A program made the translations under genes and the position numbers. 64,000 nucleotides of DNA. Origin: Amaurobius ferox (lineage: Eukaryota > Arthropoda > Arachnida > Araneae > Amaurobiidae). Below are positions 45,171 through 56,654 of the stretch, in pieces; position 1 is the first letter of the stretch, and every line of letters starts with the position of its first letter. Location: the NCBI GenBank assembly GCA_951213105.1, contig OX578136.1:157301178-157365177 (forward strand), in the 5' to 3' direction. The notes beneath the pieces were generated by a model that did not search any database, had not been told where the DNA came from, and saw only the letters and a program-made list of their open reading frames with translations.

Positions 45171-46004
45171 CAAAGGTTTCGGATTTATGTTGTGTTTTTG
45201 CATGAGAATAATGTAGAATACTTATAATACCCCCACCCGAGTAATGCATCTCCTCTGAACAATAGTCTATTTGGCTCATCATCACGGGGAACGAACGGCA
45301 ACACCGTATTTCATAAAACTTTGATGGGTAACCTCGGCAGGATCCAACTTAAAATGTAAGTCTCTCCGTCCTTTTGACTGTTTTTAATTCCATTTGTAAA
45401 CTAAGTTATTATAGCAGACGATCATTTTAATGTTTTATCACTGCCCTAAACTTTAACAGCTCGGTGGTTTGGGTTATATATATATATATATATATATATA
45501 AAATCCAAGAAAAAGAAGATTTAAAGGAATATGGGATAACCAAATGCTTTGCATTTAATGGTTGGGGAGGATTGCGACTCCCATCCCGTTTAAAACTGCT
45601 TTTCTAGCCTAGACAAACGCTCACGGTACCAATACAAAGCAAAGGTTGGTCCCCAATGCGTGCTAATACGAAGGCACCCGGATACGGAAAAACAAGACCA
45701 ACCAACAGAAGGAAACTGGGCCAAAAGTGAATCCTGCCCAACTCGCTATCTTATATAGGTTCATCTTACGCATGCGTGCAATCCTAGCAGGTACGCATAA
45801 ACTTTATTTACTTGCAGTTTGATGAAGTAAACTGTCAAAATCCACATGATCCCTGAAAATCGATTTATAATAATCCTTTAAGAAATATAAAGGATAATGT
45901 TTATATAAAGCCTCAGTTATGATTTTAATATGATATATATATATATATATATGATATATATGTATATATATATATATATATAAATGAATTTATTTATAAT
46001 TTTT
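45171..46004. other. Unassigned, with TA microsatellites
   Basis: TA runs lie at 45474-45500 and 45934-45981. The stretch 45520-45830 is less AT-rich and has a TATA-like word (cttatataggttc, 45750) followed by acgcatgcgtgc. This could be a promoter or an old LTR, but I have no decisive evidence. Confidence 0.35.
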
Positions 46005-46260
46005 TATTCCATTGTGCTAATTAAGGTAACCGAGTTACGTTTCAAATACCGAAATCGTCTGCTGACACTTCTTGTAATCAAGAGCTATGGAAAATTAATA
46101 TTAGATTGTAATATTATGTTTATTGTAATACAAAATATTAGATATTAATATTATGTTGTAATTAATTATTAGATTTAAATGCCTGATAATATTGAAAATA
46201 AAGCAAGATACAGTGATCGGAGATGAAATATTGTGTCGCCTCTATTTCTGAAATTATGGA
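46005..46260 (+). repeat. Dispersed repeat R4, copy 2
   Basis: This is the partner of 26655-26830. Confidence 0.5.
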
Positions 46261-46289
46261 AGCTCTCTAAAACAACAAAATGGAAAAAT

Positions 46290-46925
46290 ATCTGATGTGT
46301 GCAACTCATGACTTCCTTCCTCTACGGGCGCAAATTCATTTTCTTTTTCTTCCCTTTGTAATTCATTAAATTCCGTTTACACTGAAATTATACTGAATTT
46401 GCAGTTTTTCGATTTCCACTTTTATTTGGTGACTAGGCGTATATTTTCAAAGGCAGCTTGGCAAAAATGTGAAGAATACAAAATATCTTAAGGATGGTTA
46501 GTTTGAGTTATGGGTTGGTATTATTATTTTTGTTAACAATCACTTATAAAACAAGCATATAATTGATACATTTCAGCATATGTATTATTTTATTTTAGAT
46601 TTTGACTATTTTTGCGGGTCATTTCACAAAAAAAGGAACGTTCTTTTTTTCCCCCGAATTGTGCCATAATCTAATCAACACCAAGGTAACCCAGACGTAA
46701 CCAACCAACCAAACCCACTAAATGTTGTAAAATTCCGTTAAATATTTTTAAGCTAGAATGGATATATACATTGCGCGCGCACGCACAAACGTTAAGCTGA
46801 AAATTGTATTTTGGTGTTCTAGAACGTCTTGAAACGTGTAAATTTATCAAAAACTCAGAGTTCCGATTTTCGACACTATTCCAATACTTTCTCTATACTT
46901 TGCCATGTATTGTAAGGAGAGCAAT
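46290..46925 (+). mobile_element. F1 family interspersed repeat, copy 3
   Basis: It starts TATCTGATGTGTGCAACTCA. It has one ~150-bp module (gcgggtcatttcac near 46613), a CA/CG run reduced to gcgcgcgcacgcac, and a decayed 3' hairpin ACTTTCTCTATAC/TTGTAAGGAGAG. It is older than copies 1, 2, 4 and 5. Confidence 0.75.
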
Positions 46926-47130
46926 AAACTTTTTATTCTCATCTAATAGGGATTGATCAAGATTGCATAAGGCTAACATGGGGGTAACTTGTATAGTAGG
47001 AAATAACAGAATCTGCATCACTACTGTTTACCTTGGCTAATCTGATTCCCTCGGGGTTATAGCTATTCAGTTAATTGTGCATGTTCAACCAGCCGATAAA
47101 TGAAACTTATAGAGTGCCAACAATAAAAAT

Positions 47131-48014
47131 ATCTGTGGACCACACATGACTTTCCTTATATAATGCAATGAATTTACTACTTTTACAGCAAAAAAAATAG
47201 GTTTTTATTATAGTAGATACTATATTTTTTCTAAGATACTATATTCCTTCCAAGATATTGAATTTTCGACAATTAGTCTTCATTTTCATTGATTTAGCGT
47301 CATTTTTATCCATTTGGCGAGATTTTCGTTAATTTTGCAACATTTCAAAAAGTCGCCAAGTTGGCGACATTCCGCCAAATTCGTCGCCAAAATATCGCCA
47401 AGCGTTATGGACGGAGAAATAAGTTATTTTTATAGGAGATAAATGACTATTGGCTTTCAAATACAAAAGTATTACTTAAAGTGTCTTTTCTCATGAATGG
47501 AACGAGCTAGATCCACGAGAATGATGTCACCCAATTTATCGTATGATATTACATATGAAAAGTGAACATGTTTCTCAACACTTAATATATTTTTTTTTAA
47601 TTTATGGGATATTTTGATAAATTTATTTGAAAAATGTGCAATATCTCAAGAACGGTTCATGCTAGCGTTCTAAAGTTTATGCCAATCTTTTTCTAAGGAA
47701 ACATTTCATAAGAAATGTCTATTTGCGAAACTTTATTAAGGGTTTTGCATTTTTGATGATTTTTTTCAATATTTCACTCGAAAATTTAGGGGGTTCTGAA
47801 CATTCGATTACGTTTAAAAACAATAGGCTTTCAGTATTCACGGATTGTGATTTTTGTACCAAATTTCATTGGAATCGCTCCATTCGTTCGTGAGATATCG
47901 TCTCCACAGACTCACTGACACACATACGCATGCTTTCACACACACACACACACACACACACTTTCACACACACACACACACACTTTCACACACACACTTT
48001 CACACTCACACACA

Positions 48015-48063
<49 letters not shown>

Positions 48064-48261
48064 TCACACACACACACTTTCACACACACACACACACACA
48101 CACACATGCTGTCACACACACACAGACACAGACATCGCTTCAAAAATGTTTGATTCGTGATCAGGGATGCTTGAAATGTGCTCTCCCGTCGAAAACTCGA
48201 ATTCGAATTTTCGACCCCGTCACAATACTTTCCTTATACATTATGTATATAAGGAAAATAA
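47131..48261 (+). mobile_element. F2 family interspersed repeat, copy 4, with expanded CA region
   Basis: It is full length, with a start ATCTGTGGACCACACATGAC, the core gtcgccaagttggcgac at ~47355, 'gaatggaacgagctagatcc' at ~47493 and the 3' hairpin at 48225-48261. The microsatellite at 47938-48130 has grown to about 190 bp and acquired a repeated motif ctttcacacaca. His-Thr frames of 76-99 codons are read from it and are not proteins. Confidence 0.88.
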
Positions 48262-49529
48262 CAACGGCGTTGATACTCCTTTGAAGCTACGACAGCATTG
48301 CAATAAGCATAAACCATAAGGGTGTAAACAGGTCATTACAATGCTAGGACAAAATCTTGGTACAGGTGAATCTTATTCTCAAATACACCAGAAAAAGAAG
48401 TTTAAATTCTTAAAATCGCGACTATTGCATGGTGTAGTGTGCCTGTGTGAGAAATTTGCATTTGAAAGCTTGTGTGAATATGATTATTTAATTTGTAGCC
48501 AGCCCCTTTATTTTTGGTGAAGTTTTAATTAAGAAGATTTTTGCAGGTAGTGAAATAGCAATATTTTAACTAATGAAGGCGAAATAATATTCTTACAATT
48601 GTAACTTTAACTCAACGGAGTCTGTGTGCAAACATTTATTTAGAATTTTAATAGTTGATGGTCTTTATAAAACTCTGTACCTTTCTTAAAAAACTTTGTA
48701 TTTGCAATAGTATGCTTAGCATCGATATTTAAGGAAGTAACTCGTTAAAAGAAACCCATAAAGGAATTAGCCCGCCTTTACTGACCCCTGTATGCAATTC
48801 TTGTCCTCAAAGAAACAAAAACATCCTCCATCATCTTCAATTTCACTTTAGAAAGCGTTATGGTGTGAGCACACTGCTAAAAGCGTGCTTCCGCATATTT
48901 CGTGGTATGAATTCGTTATTAAGCTGTTAGGTTCCCCCTTTTTTCCCATCGAGGTACAACGAGCACGACCTAATCGGTGATGATGGAACACGTAGCAAAA
49001 TTGTTAGGAAGACAGAATTTCGTAACCTTCCTTAGAGGCACATTTTTTTACTTTTTCGTCGTTTATTATTTGTAATTTGTGCGAGTTCTATCACATGACA
49101 TGACGCTTGAAATGGGCACTTATTTGAAATTAAAATCAAAGTTACAGTTTTAAGATTATATCTGCTTTTTATATTTGGCGACTTGGCGCGCTTTAAAATG
49201 ATACAGAATCGAAAATTTTTTTTAAACTATTTATTCTTTCATAGTGAGTGTTTTCATGGATTGAAATGATTAAAATGTCATCCATTAAAATGAAAACAAT
49301 CATTAGCATTGTCATAAACAGAAAAGAAAATAACTTTTTACATAAGAAAGAAAATAATTTTTTAATTCGATTTTTGCGTGTCGGAGTTTTTTTTTTTTTT
49401 TAAAGGAACAATTCTATACTTTCATCTTTTCAACTCAAAATTCTATATGACAGTATGCATGAGTTTAATTATCGAATTTTATAAAAATCGCACAGGTAGT
49501 TTTGAGAAAGAATGCATATATTGATTGCA
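48262..49529. other. Unassigned
   Basis: No gene or shared repeat is recognised. Confidence 0.4.
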
Positions 49530-49700
49530 TGCTCGCACGCGTTCACATTGACATCACAATAAAAATAGTTAATTTGTGTTCTATTCTAGAGTATTTAAAC
49601 CGTATAAATTCTTCGCAAACTCGAATTCGGTTTTTCACCATGTATGCATATATACATCACTTCCCCTATGAATATACTAGATGTTGTATGGAAAGGAACT
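49530..49700 (+). mobile_element. Decayed F1-like 3' part
   Basis: Words in F1 order are 'aaaaatagttaatttgtgtt', 'ctattctagag', 'ttcgcaaactcgaattcgg', then a weak hairpin near 49650-49700. The rest of the element is unrecognisable. Confidence 0.4.
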
Positions 49701-49841
49701 CTTTATTGTTGGATCAACTCTAGAGAAATTCTTTAAAATTGATATTTATAATTTTCCTCATTTTAACCCAGTATTTGTATTAAAAATTCGCGTAAACCAC
49801 TGTCTAAATAATTTTGACTTAAACTTTGTAACTTACTTATA

Positions 49842-49878
49842 CTGTTACTAAGTATAACTTTGTTATACTTAGTAACAG
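49842..49878. repeat. Perfect 17-bp hairpin
   Basis: The arms CTGTTACTAAGTATAAC (49842-49858) and GTTATACTTAGTAACAG (49862-49878) are exact complements around a ttt loop. No transposon body is seen inside, so it may be a collapsed palindrome or a regulatory RNA/DNA structure. Confidence 0.9.
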
Positions 49879-50750
49879 CACAAATAGTTGAAAAAATGCA
49901 TCAACCGATTTCGGAGGGCAAAAACAGCCTCCTTTAGAATAAGAAGACATAGCAACCATACATTTAGTTTCAAGAAGGTCATACATTATATGTTACAAGG
50001 AAAGTGAAAATTAAATGAATTTAATTTTTAAACCAAATATTTTATTCAAAATTCATAAACTTCGCGGACCACAGAAATTCATTTACGCTCTGAATCCGTC
50101 TTGTGGACTGTCAACTAGCCAATCCTGTCCTAGATACACAAACTTATTCTCATCTGTGGACATGCATCGACTTGAATACTTTTGAAGGATATCCTAACAC
50201 TTAATCTAGCATAATTTAAACGGGTTTCCAAAGCTAAAAAGAAATCCAAATCGAGTAATAGCTTTTCACTGTAAAACCATTAAAAGTTAATCGACATTCA
50301 GTGTCAACGAACATAAGTCTGGAGTGCGAGCGAGATGGATGTAAAATGGCGATGTCATTTGTGCCACAAGGGACATTTATTTAATTTGCAGGCTGCCTGC
50401 ATGAAATTGGTTTTCGAACTTCATAAACATGCCAATCATTCGAATTCGCTTTCTTTGAGAGAAAACTTGCTTGAGTGACAGGATGAAAACTAGTTGCTGT
50501 TCCGTTTTCTCTTTAGTTACTGTCCCTGATATTGGGAATGCTGCTATTGGAAAGTATTTTTTTTTCTCACTACTGTGGTAAATAATTAAAAAACTCGATT
50601 GTTGTATAGGAAATGTTTTCAACTGATGAAAAAATTAAATACAAACTATTTTGGGCAATAATGATGTGACTTCTAAAAGGATAAAGGGTGCAGAGGTAAA
50701 AGGATATGTAACTATGTATAATGCGAAAAGTGGATTATAGAGAAAAAAAA
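49879..50750. other. Unassigned
   Basis: The 81-codon minus frame (50377-50622) has no recognisable content. Confidence 0.35.
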
Positions 50751-51516
50751 ATCTGATGTGGGCAGCACATGACTTTCCTTATATAATGCAATGAATTTAC
50801 TACTTTTACAGTAAAAAAACGGGATTATTTTTATAGTAGACATTTATATTCTTTCCAAGATATTGAATTTTCGTCAATGAGTCGTCATTTTCATTGATTT
50901 AGCGTCATTTTTTATCCATTTGGCTAGTTTCTCCTTAATTTAGCAACATTTAAAAAAGTTGCCAAGTTGGCGACATTCCACTAAATGCGTCGCCAAAATC
51001 TCGCCAAGTGTTATAGATGGAGAAATAAGTTATTCTTACAGAAGATAAATGACTATTGGCGTTCAAATACAAAAGTATTACTCGAAGTATCTTTTGTCAT
51101 GAATGGAACGAGCTAGATCCACGAGAATGATGTCACCCAATTTATCGTATGGTATTACATATGAAAAGTGAACATGTTTCTCAATAAGAAATATTGTTTT
51201 TTATTTTATATGACCTTTTGATAATTTTTTTGAAAAATGTGCAATATCTCGAGAACGGTGCATGTTGGCGTTCTAAAATTTGTCATTCGTCTTCTACTGA
51301 AAAATTACATAAGAAATGCCTATTTGCGTAACTATATTACAGGTTTTGATTTTTTGACGATTTTTTCAAAATTTCACTCGAAAATTTAGTGGGGTTCTGA
51401 ACATTCGATTGCGTATAAAACCAAAATGCTTCCAGTGCTGTTTACGGATTGTAATTTTTGTACCAAATTTCGTTCGAATCGGTCCATTCATTCGTCAGTT
51501 ATCGTCTCCACAGGCT

Positions 51517-51563
<47 letters not shown>

Positions 51564-51660
51564 GCGCGCGCACACACACATGCATACTTTCATTTCACAC
51601 AAACACACACACACACACACACACGCGCGCGCACACACACATGCATACTTTCATTTCACA

Positions 51661-51698
<38 letters not shown>

Positions 51699-51843
51699 TA
51701 CTTTCATTTCACACAAACACACACACACATAAACTTTCACACACACACACACACTTTCGCACACACACTTTCACACACACACACTTTCACACACAGACAC
51801 TTTCACACACACACACTTTCTCACACACACACACACGCACATG
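50751..51843 (+). mobile_element. F2 family interspersed repeat, copy 5, long CA/CG array, 3' end lost
   Basis: It starts ATCTGATGTGGGCAGCACAT and follows F2 up to the microsatellite, which spans 51518-51843. Inside the array a ~70-bp unit (cgcgcgcgcacacacaca, tgcatactttcatttcacac, aaacacac) occurs about three times, followed by ctttcacacacac units. The normal 3' part ('gatcagggatgcttgaaacg', hairpin) is absent. Three overlapping His-Thr frames of over 100 codons are read-throughs of the array. Confidence 0.85.
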
Positions 51844-51874
51844 CTGTACCTGAGAGTTTACTGTACCTGAGAGT

Positions 51875-52050
51875 TGTTTAGTGAACTTTGTGAGATAGTT
51901 ATAAAGTTATTTGCTGTATATTGTTCCTGGTTACGCTGTGGCAGTTATCCAGAAATTTGGACACATTCTTGTATCCTGACAGTACACTCACGGTTCCAGA
52001 AGATACGTAGTAACACTATACAGATCAGATTAGTATCCAAATGTATAAAA
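51875..52050 (+). repeat. Dispersed repeat R7, copy 1 (partner at 57420-57600)
   Basis: Shared order is 'gttataaagttatttgctg / gttatcaagctattcgctg', 'catattg.tcct', 'ccagaaatttggac', 'ttgtatcctga', 'cacttacga / cactcacgg', 'ttccagaa / tttcagag' and 'aacaatac / aacactat'. The class is unknown. Confidence 0.6.
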
Positions 52051-52319
52051 CTATGCGAGGGTGTTCCATTCTTCTGTGGTCTTTGTAGCGTTTTATGGAA
52101 CACAATGTCTTTTGTAAGTAAAGAAATCAAACTTTTTAAGAGGCAGTGTAAAATGCATTGAACTATTTCTTCCGTACAGTTCAATGTGTATCAATATGTA
52201 GGTCAGAGTTTGAGATTTTTCGTGCAATACGGAATCAAGGAATGAGAGGCATTCGATATATCTTTCCTTCCTACTTGTTTCTTTTTATTAACGCTTCCAA
52301 TATAGATCAAAAGTGTTTG
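52051..52319. other. Unassigned
   Basis: Nothing is recognised. Confidence 0.4.
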
Positions 52320-52704
52320 ACTTTAGTCATTCTGTCATTCTATCCGTTCGCACGATAACTGCCATAAAAGTGGCTTTATCAAATTGAAATTTTAGTGTGT
52401 TGTTGAGATGGTCTTTGGGACATATGGCAATGTATAATATCACCCAATTAGTTTCGGATTTAAACAGGATTGGAAAAAATGAAATACATTGAACCCTATG
52501 GGACCTAATTTTTCAAAAATATTTTAAGCGAAGTGAAAATTCACAAATTACTTCGAAAATTTTACGGAATATTCGAATTATCTCGTAAAATCTGGGTAAA
52601 TTTTCATCAAAATATGTTAGGTAGTTATTTAAATAAAAATTGAAGTATTAATTACACACATATGAAGAGATCACGTGATTCATTGCAAACTAAAATATAC
52701 CATC
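52320..52704 (+). repeat. Dispersed repeat R3, copy 2
   Basis: This is the partner of 4127-4555 in the same orientation. It directly abuts the F2 copy that follows. Confidence 0.65.
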
Positions 52705-53484
52705 CTGACGAATGGACCGATATACCATAAATATACCGTACCGAAAATATACCATAACTGGCGAACGAATGGACCAATTCGAACGGAATTTGGTACAAAA
52801 ATCACAATCCGTAAACACTGTAAGTCTATTGTTTTTACACGCAATCGAATGTTCAGAACCCCTCTGAAATTTTGAAAAAATCATCAAAAAATCAAAACCG
52901 CTAATAAAGTTACGCAAATAGACATTTCTTATGTAATTTTTCATTAGAAAACGATTTTCATAAATTTTTGAACGCTAACATGAACCGTTCTCGAGATATT
53001 GCACATATTTTTAAAAAAATTATCAAAAAGTCATATAAAAAATATATTTCCTATTGAGAAACATGTTCACTTTTCATAAATAATACCATGCCATAAATTG
53101 GGTGACATCATTCCTGTGGATCTAGCTCGTTCCATTCATGAAAAAAGATACTTTGAGTAATACTTTTGCATTTGAACGCCAATAGTTATTTATCTGCTGT
53201 ACGAATAACTTATTTCTTCGTCCATAACGCTTGGCGAGATTTTGGCGATGAATTCGGTGGAATGTCGCCAACTTGGCGACTTTTTTAACTGTTGTCAAAT
53301 TAATGAAAATCTCGTCAAATGGATAAAAATGACGCTAAATCAATGAAAATGACGACTAATTGTCGAAAATTAAATATTTTGGAAAGAATATTAGTATCTA
53401 CTATAAGAAAAACCTATTTTTTACTGTAAAAATAGTAAATTCATTACATTATATAAGGAAAGTCATGTGTTGCCCACATCAGAT
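52705..53484 (-). mobile_element. F2 family interspersed repeat, copy 6, minus orientation
   Basis: The right end is the complement of the family start (gcccacatcagatt at 53472-53485). The core and conserved words run backwards to 'ggtacaaaaatcacaatccg' near 52793. Beyond that, where other copies have CA repeats, this copy has imperfect ataccataaat / atataccgtacc units and stops, so the 3' hairpin part is missing. Confidence 0.85.
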
Positions 53485-53998
53485 TTTTTGAATTATAACT
53501 ATGCTAGAAACATACAATGGGCAAGTCTATCTACAATACTATAGATATATTTAACATGTACACTCATAATCATCATTTTTTTCCGAATTTAATAAAGTGC
53601 TGACCGGCTTTTCTAAGTTTTCTGATATTTTTTACCGAATTCTAATCATAACGAATTGTATAATGGCCATTGGCAGACAGGTTTCGAATTAAATTTCGTC
53701 AACTATTATTTTGAAATAAAATCATTAATCCTCACGGCATTACCAACTTCTCTTGGTGGTGATTCATAGATGGGCAGGATTTCGGCGAAATATCCGTTTA
53801 AATATTCCCTGAATGATTTATTTCTCGGAAAGAACCAACCACCTGTCGTAATCTTCCACCTCTCGTTATTACCTTGTTCTACAACGAACAAAAACAGAAA
53901 AACTGCGTTGTGTAATCAACTGGTTTTCGTATTTAAAAAAGATTGAGGTGTGATGTTGGAATTTCTTTTTATTTATTTTCAGTTTTACTATTCATTTT
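53485..53998. other. Spacer around the possible exon
   Basis: Apart from the possible exon at 53706-53891, nothing is recognised. Confidence 0.35.
53706..53891 (-). CDS. Possible terminal exon, unrecognised product
   Basis: The minus-strand frame ends in a stop at 53706. It reads NERWKITTGGWFFPRNKSF, then REYLNGYFAEILPIYE, with balanced composition unlike the AT-rich frames around it. Upstream on the minus strand a pyrimidine-rich tract ends in gttcgttgtag, a good 3' splice site, which would put the exon start at about 53880. I recognise no family. There is no partner exon in the neighbourhood that I can identify. It may be a real last exon of a gene whose other exons lie outside, or an old retroelement piece. 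Confidence 0.3.
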   Translation of the reverse strand: MFVVEQGNNERWKITTGGWFFPRNKSFREYLNGYFAEILPIYESPPREVGNAVRINDFISK

Positions 53999-54788
53999 TA
54001 CTTTCCCTGCAATACATGGTAATGTATAGGGAAAGTATTGGAATCGTGCCGAAAATCGCAACTCGAGTTTTCGACGGATCTACAAGTTTCGAGACCTCTA
54101 CAATACGAAAAAAACCATTTTTAGCGTGACGTCTGTGTGTGTCTGTCTGTCTGTCTGTGTGTCTGTGTGTCTGTCTGTCTGTCTGTGTGTCTGTCTGTGC
54201 AGATTTTGTATCCACTCTAACTAAAAAACCAATGGACCGAATTTCACAAAATTTGGTAGGTAAGTCACTTGTGGGCGGGGCTGGTGCTGATTAGTTTTGG
54301 GTACGATTCGGAATAAAAGAACCCGCCTTTTTTGTGAAATGGCCCGCAAAATCTTGTATCCACTGTAGCTGATAAACTAATGGACCGAATTTCACAAAAT
54401 TCGGCAGATGAGTCACGTATAGGTCTCCCTGGTGCTGATTAGATTTTGGTACGATTCGGAAAAAAATAACCTGCCTTTTTTTGCAGAATGGCCCGCAAAA
54501 ATCGTCCAAATCTAAACTAAAGAACTACGTATGCTCAAATATATCCATTAAATGCTTGTTTAATACGTAATTTTTAGCGAAGAAAAGAATAAGACCAACC
54601 CCATTACTTTAGGACTAGCCGTTCTCGAGATATTTTAGTTTTTCGTATTTTCACTACGCCACCTTTGAAAATAAGTCCGGTTACCGAATGAGAACGGAAA
54701 TTGAATTAAAAGTGAAATAAATTTAATTAAAATACAGAGAACATGGATATAAGTCTGCAGGGAAAGTCATGTGCTGCCCACATCAGAT
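53999..54788 (-). mobile_element. F1 family interspersed repeat, copy 4
   Basis: In reverse orientation, it has the 3' hairpin TTACTTTCCCTGCAATACAT at the left and CATCAGAT, the complement of the family start, at the right. The ~150-bp module occurs twice (complement words at 54330 and 54470). The microsatellite is gtctgtctgtctgtgtgt. It is directly followed by another copy in the same orientation. Confidence 0.85.
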
Positions 54789-54790
54789 TT

Positions 54791-55710
54791 TTACTTTCCC
54801 TGCAATACATGGTAATGTATAGGGAAAGTATTGGATTCATGCCGAACATCGCAATTCGAGTTTTCGACGGATTTACACTTTCGAATCCTTTAGAACACGA
54901 AAAATCTATTTTTAGCTTGACGTCTGTGCAGTGCATGCATCCATTCTAACTCAAAAACTAATGGACCGAATTTCATAAAATTTGGTAGGTAAGTCACTTG
55001 GATGTGACCCTGGTGCTGATTAGTTTTGGGTACGATTCGTAAAAACAGAACCCGCCTTTTGTTGCGAAATGACCCTTAAAAATTTCATTTATCTGCTCTA
55101 GCTAGAATACTAATTTACCAAATTTCACAAAATTTGGTAGATAAGTTATTTGTTGGCTACTCTGGTGCTGACTAGGATTTGGTACGATTCGAAAAAGAAG
55201 AACCCGTCTTTTTTATGAAATGGCCCTCAAAAATTTCATGTATCCACCCTAGCTAAAATACTAATTGACCAAATTTCACAATATTTGGTAGCTAAATTAC
55301 TTGTGGGACACTCTGGTGCTGATTAGATTTTGGTACGATTCAGAAAAGAACAACCAGCCTTTTTTTACGAAATGGCCCGCAAAAATCTAAGAAAAAAAAA
55401 AAAAGACTACGTATTCTGAAATGTATCAATTAAGTTCTTGGTTTATACGCAATTTTTGACGAGGAAAAGAATATAACACATTCCATTATACTTTAGGACT
55501 AACCGTTCTCAAGATATTTGAGATTTCTTGCATTTTTGTTACGCCGCTATCGGAAAAATATCCAATTACTAAATAAAAACAAAAATTGAATTAAAAATGC
55601 AAATTTAGTGTTATTTGGTGCAATTAAACTCAATCTAATGAATTATTAAAGAAATAAAGAAAATATGAATTTAAGTCTGCAGGGAAAGTCCTGTGCTGCC
55701 CACATTAGAT
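54791..55710 (-). mobile_element. F1 family interspersed repeat, copy 5
   Basis: It begins with the 3' hairpin two or three T residues after the 5' end of copy 4, giving a head-to-tail tandem. The ~150-bp module is present three times (complement words near 55050, 55205 and 55355). There is hardly any microsatellite. It ends at cccacattagat. Confidence 0.85.
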
Positions 55711-55734
55711 TTTGAGCATCCATGAACTCAGGTC

Positions 55735-55895
55735 GAACGTTTTTGAGGCGATGTATGTGTGTGCGAATGCGATATTTTACGAGCGAATGGATAGTTTGAA
55801 ACGTAATTTGGTTCGATTATTGCAATCTGTGAACACTAGAACCATATAAATTTTAAAAGCGGTTGAATGTTCAGAACCCTCAGTATTCAAATATT
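55735..55895 (-). mobile_element. F2-like fragment, minus orientation
   Basis: The words 'atgtatgtgtgtgcgaatg', 'ttggttcgattattgcaatc' and 'gttgaatgttcagaaccctc' follow the F2 order in reverse. It is strongly decayed. Confidence 0.45.
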
Positions 55896-56650
55896 TTGCA
55901 AGAACAATCATGAAGGGATCTCAAGAGTCTTAAAAATGCCATTGATTGAACTCTTCTAGATATCGATTATACCTAACTTTTATGGCTAATAAGTGAATAA
56001 ATACATGCAGCATATATGATATAATTTTTAATAAGGTAAATTTGATAATATTTTAAAAATTTGTATAATATTGATGAATTTATTAAAATTTTATTTTGAT
56101 ACATGTTGCTTGCGCGCATGATTGCAGCAAAACTATTGCTTCCAGAAACACAATTATTGCTGATTATAATGCAAAAGTATTAATTTAAGAAGTTATACTT
56201 CAAAATAAAAGCATTTGCATAATTTAAGATTTTTAGATAAAGTTTTAAATGTAATTAAATTTTAAATTAAATTTTAAGGTATGATCCACGGGTACTTCCG
56301 TTCTGATCAATCCTTAATTCTAAATATTTTTCGGCTTCAACGGATTTAGCAAAAGTTCAAATTTTTAACAAGCAAATTTTAGAGTTCCAATACATTAATT
56401 ATAATCGGATTCTGAACTATCTTCATACTTTATTAAAATCTGGAACTTTTGGATTCGATTCGCAGATGTTTATTTCACACACAAAATACCAAGAAATAAG
56501 CAATCTCTTTAATGAACATACTGGCATTATACTCTCACGAACATATGTAAAATGCCTGCATTGAAGGCTCTTCTAAGAACCAGAACCATGACGTGAATGT
56601 AGGGTTACCATATGTTGAAGTTCGAAGTGAGAATGTCAGATTTGGCGACC
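55896..56650. other. Unassigned AT-rich region
   Basis: Nothing is recognised before the promoter-like region. Confidence 0.4.
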
Positions 56651-56654
56651 TCTC

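Noticed and set aside
47854..48160. Frames of 76-99 codons made of His-Thr repeats, and similar ones at 51409-51881 and 62810-63054
   Set aside because: They are translations of CA microsatellites inside or near F2 elements; no non-repetitive protein part is conserved.
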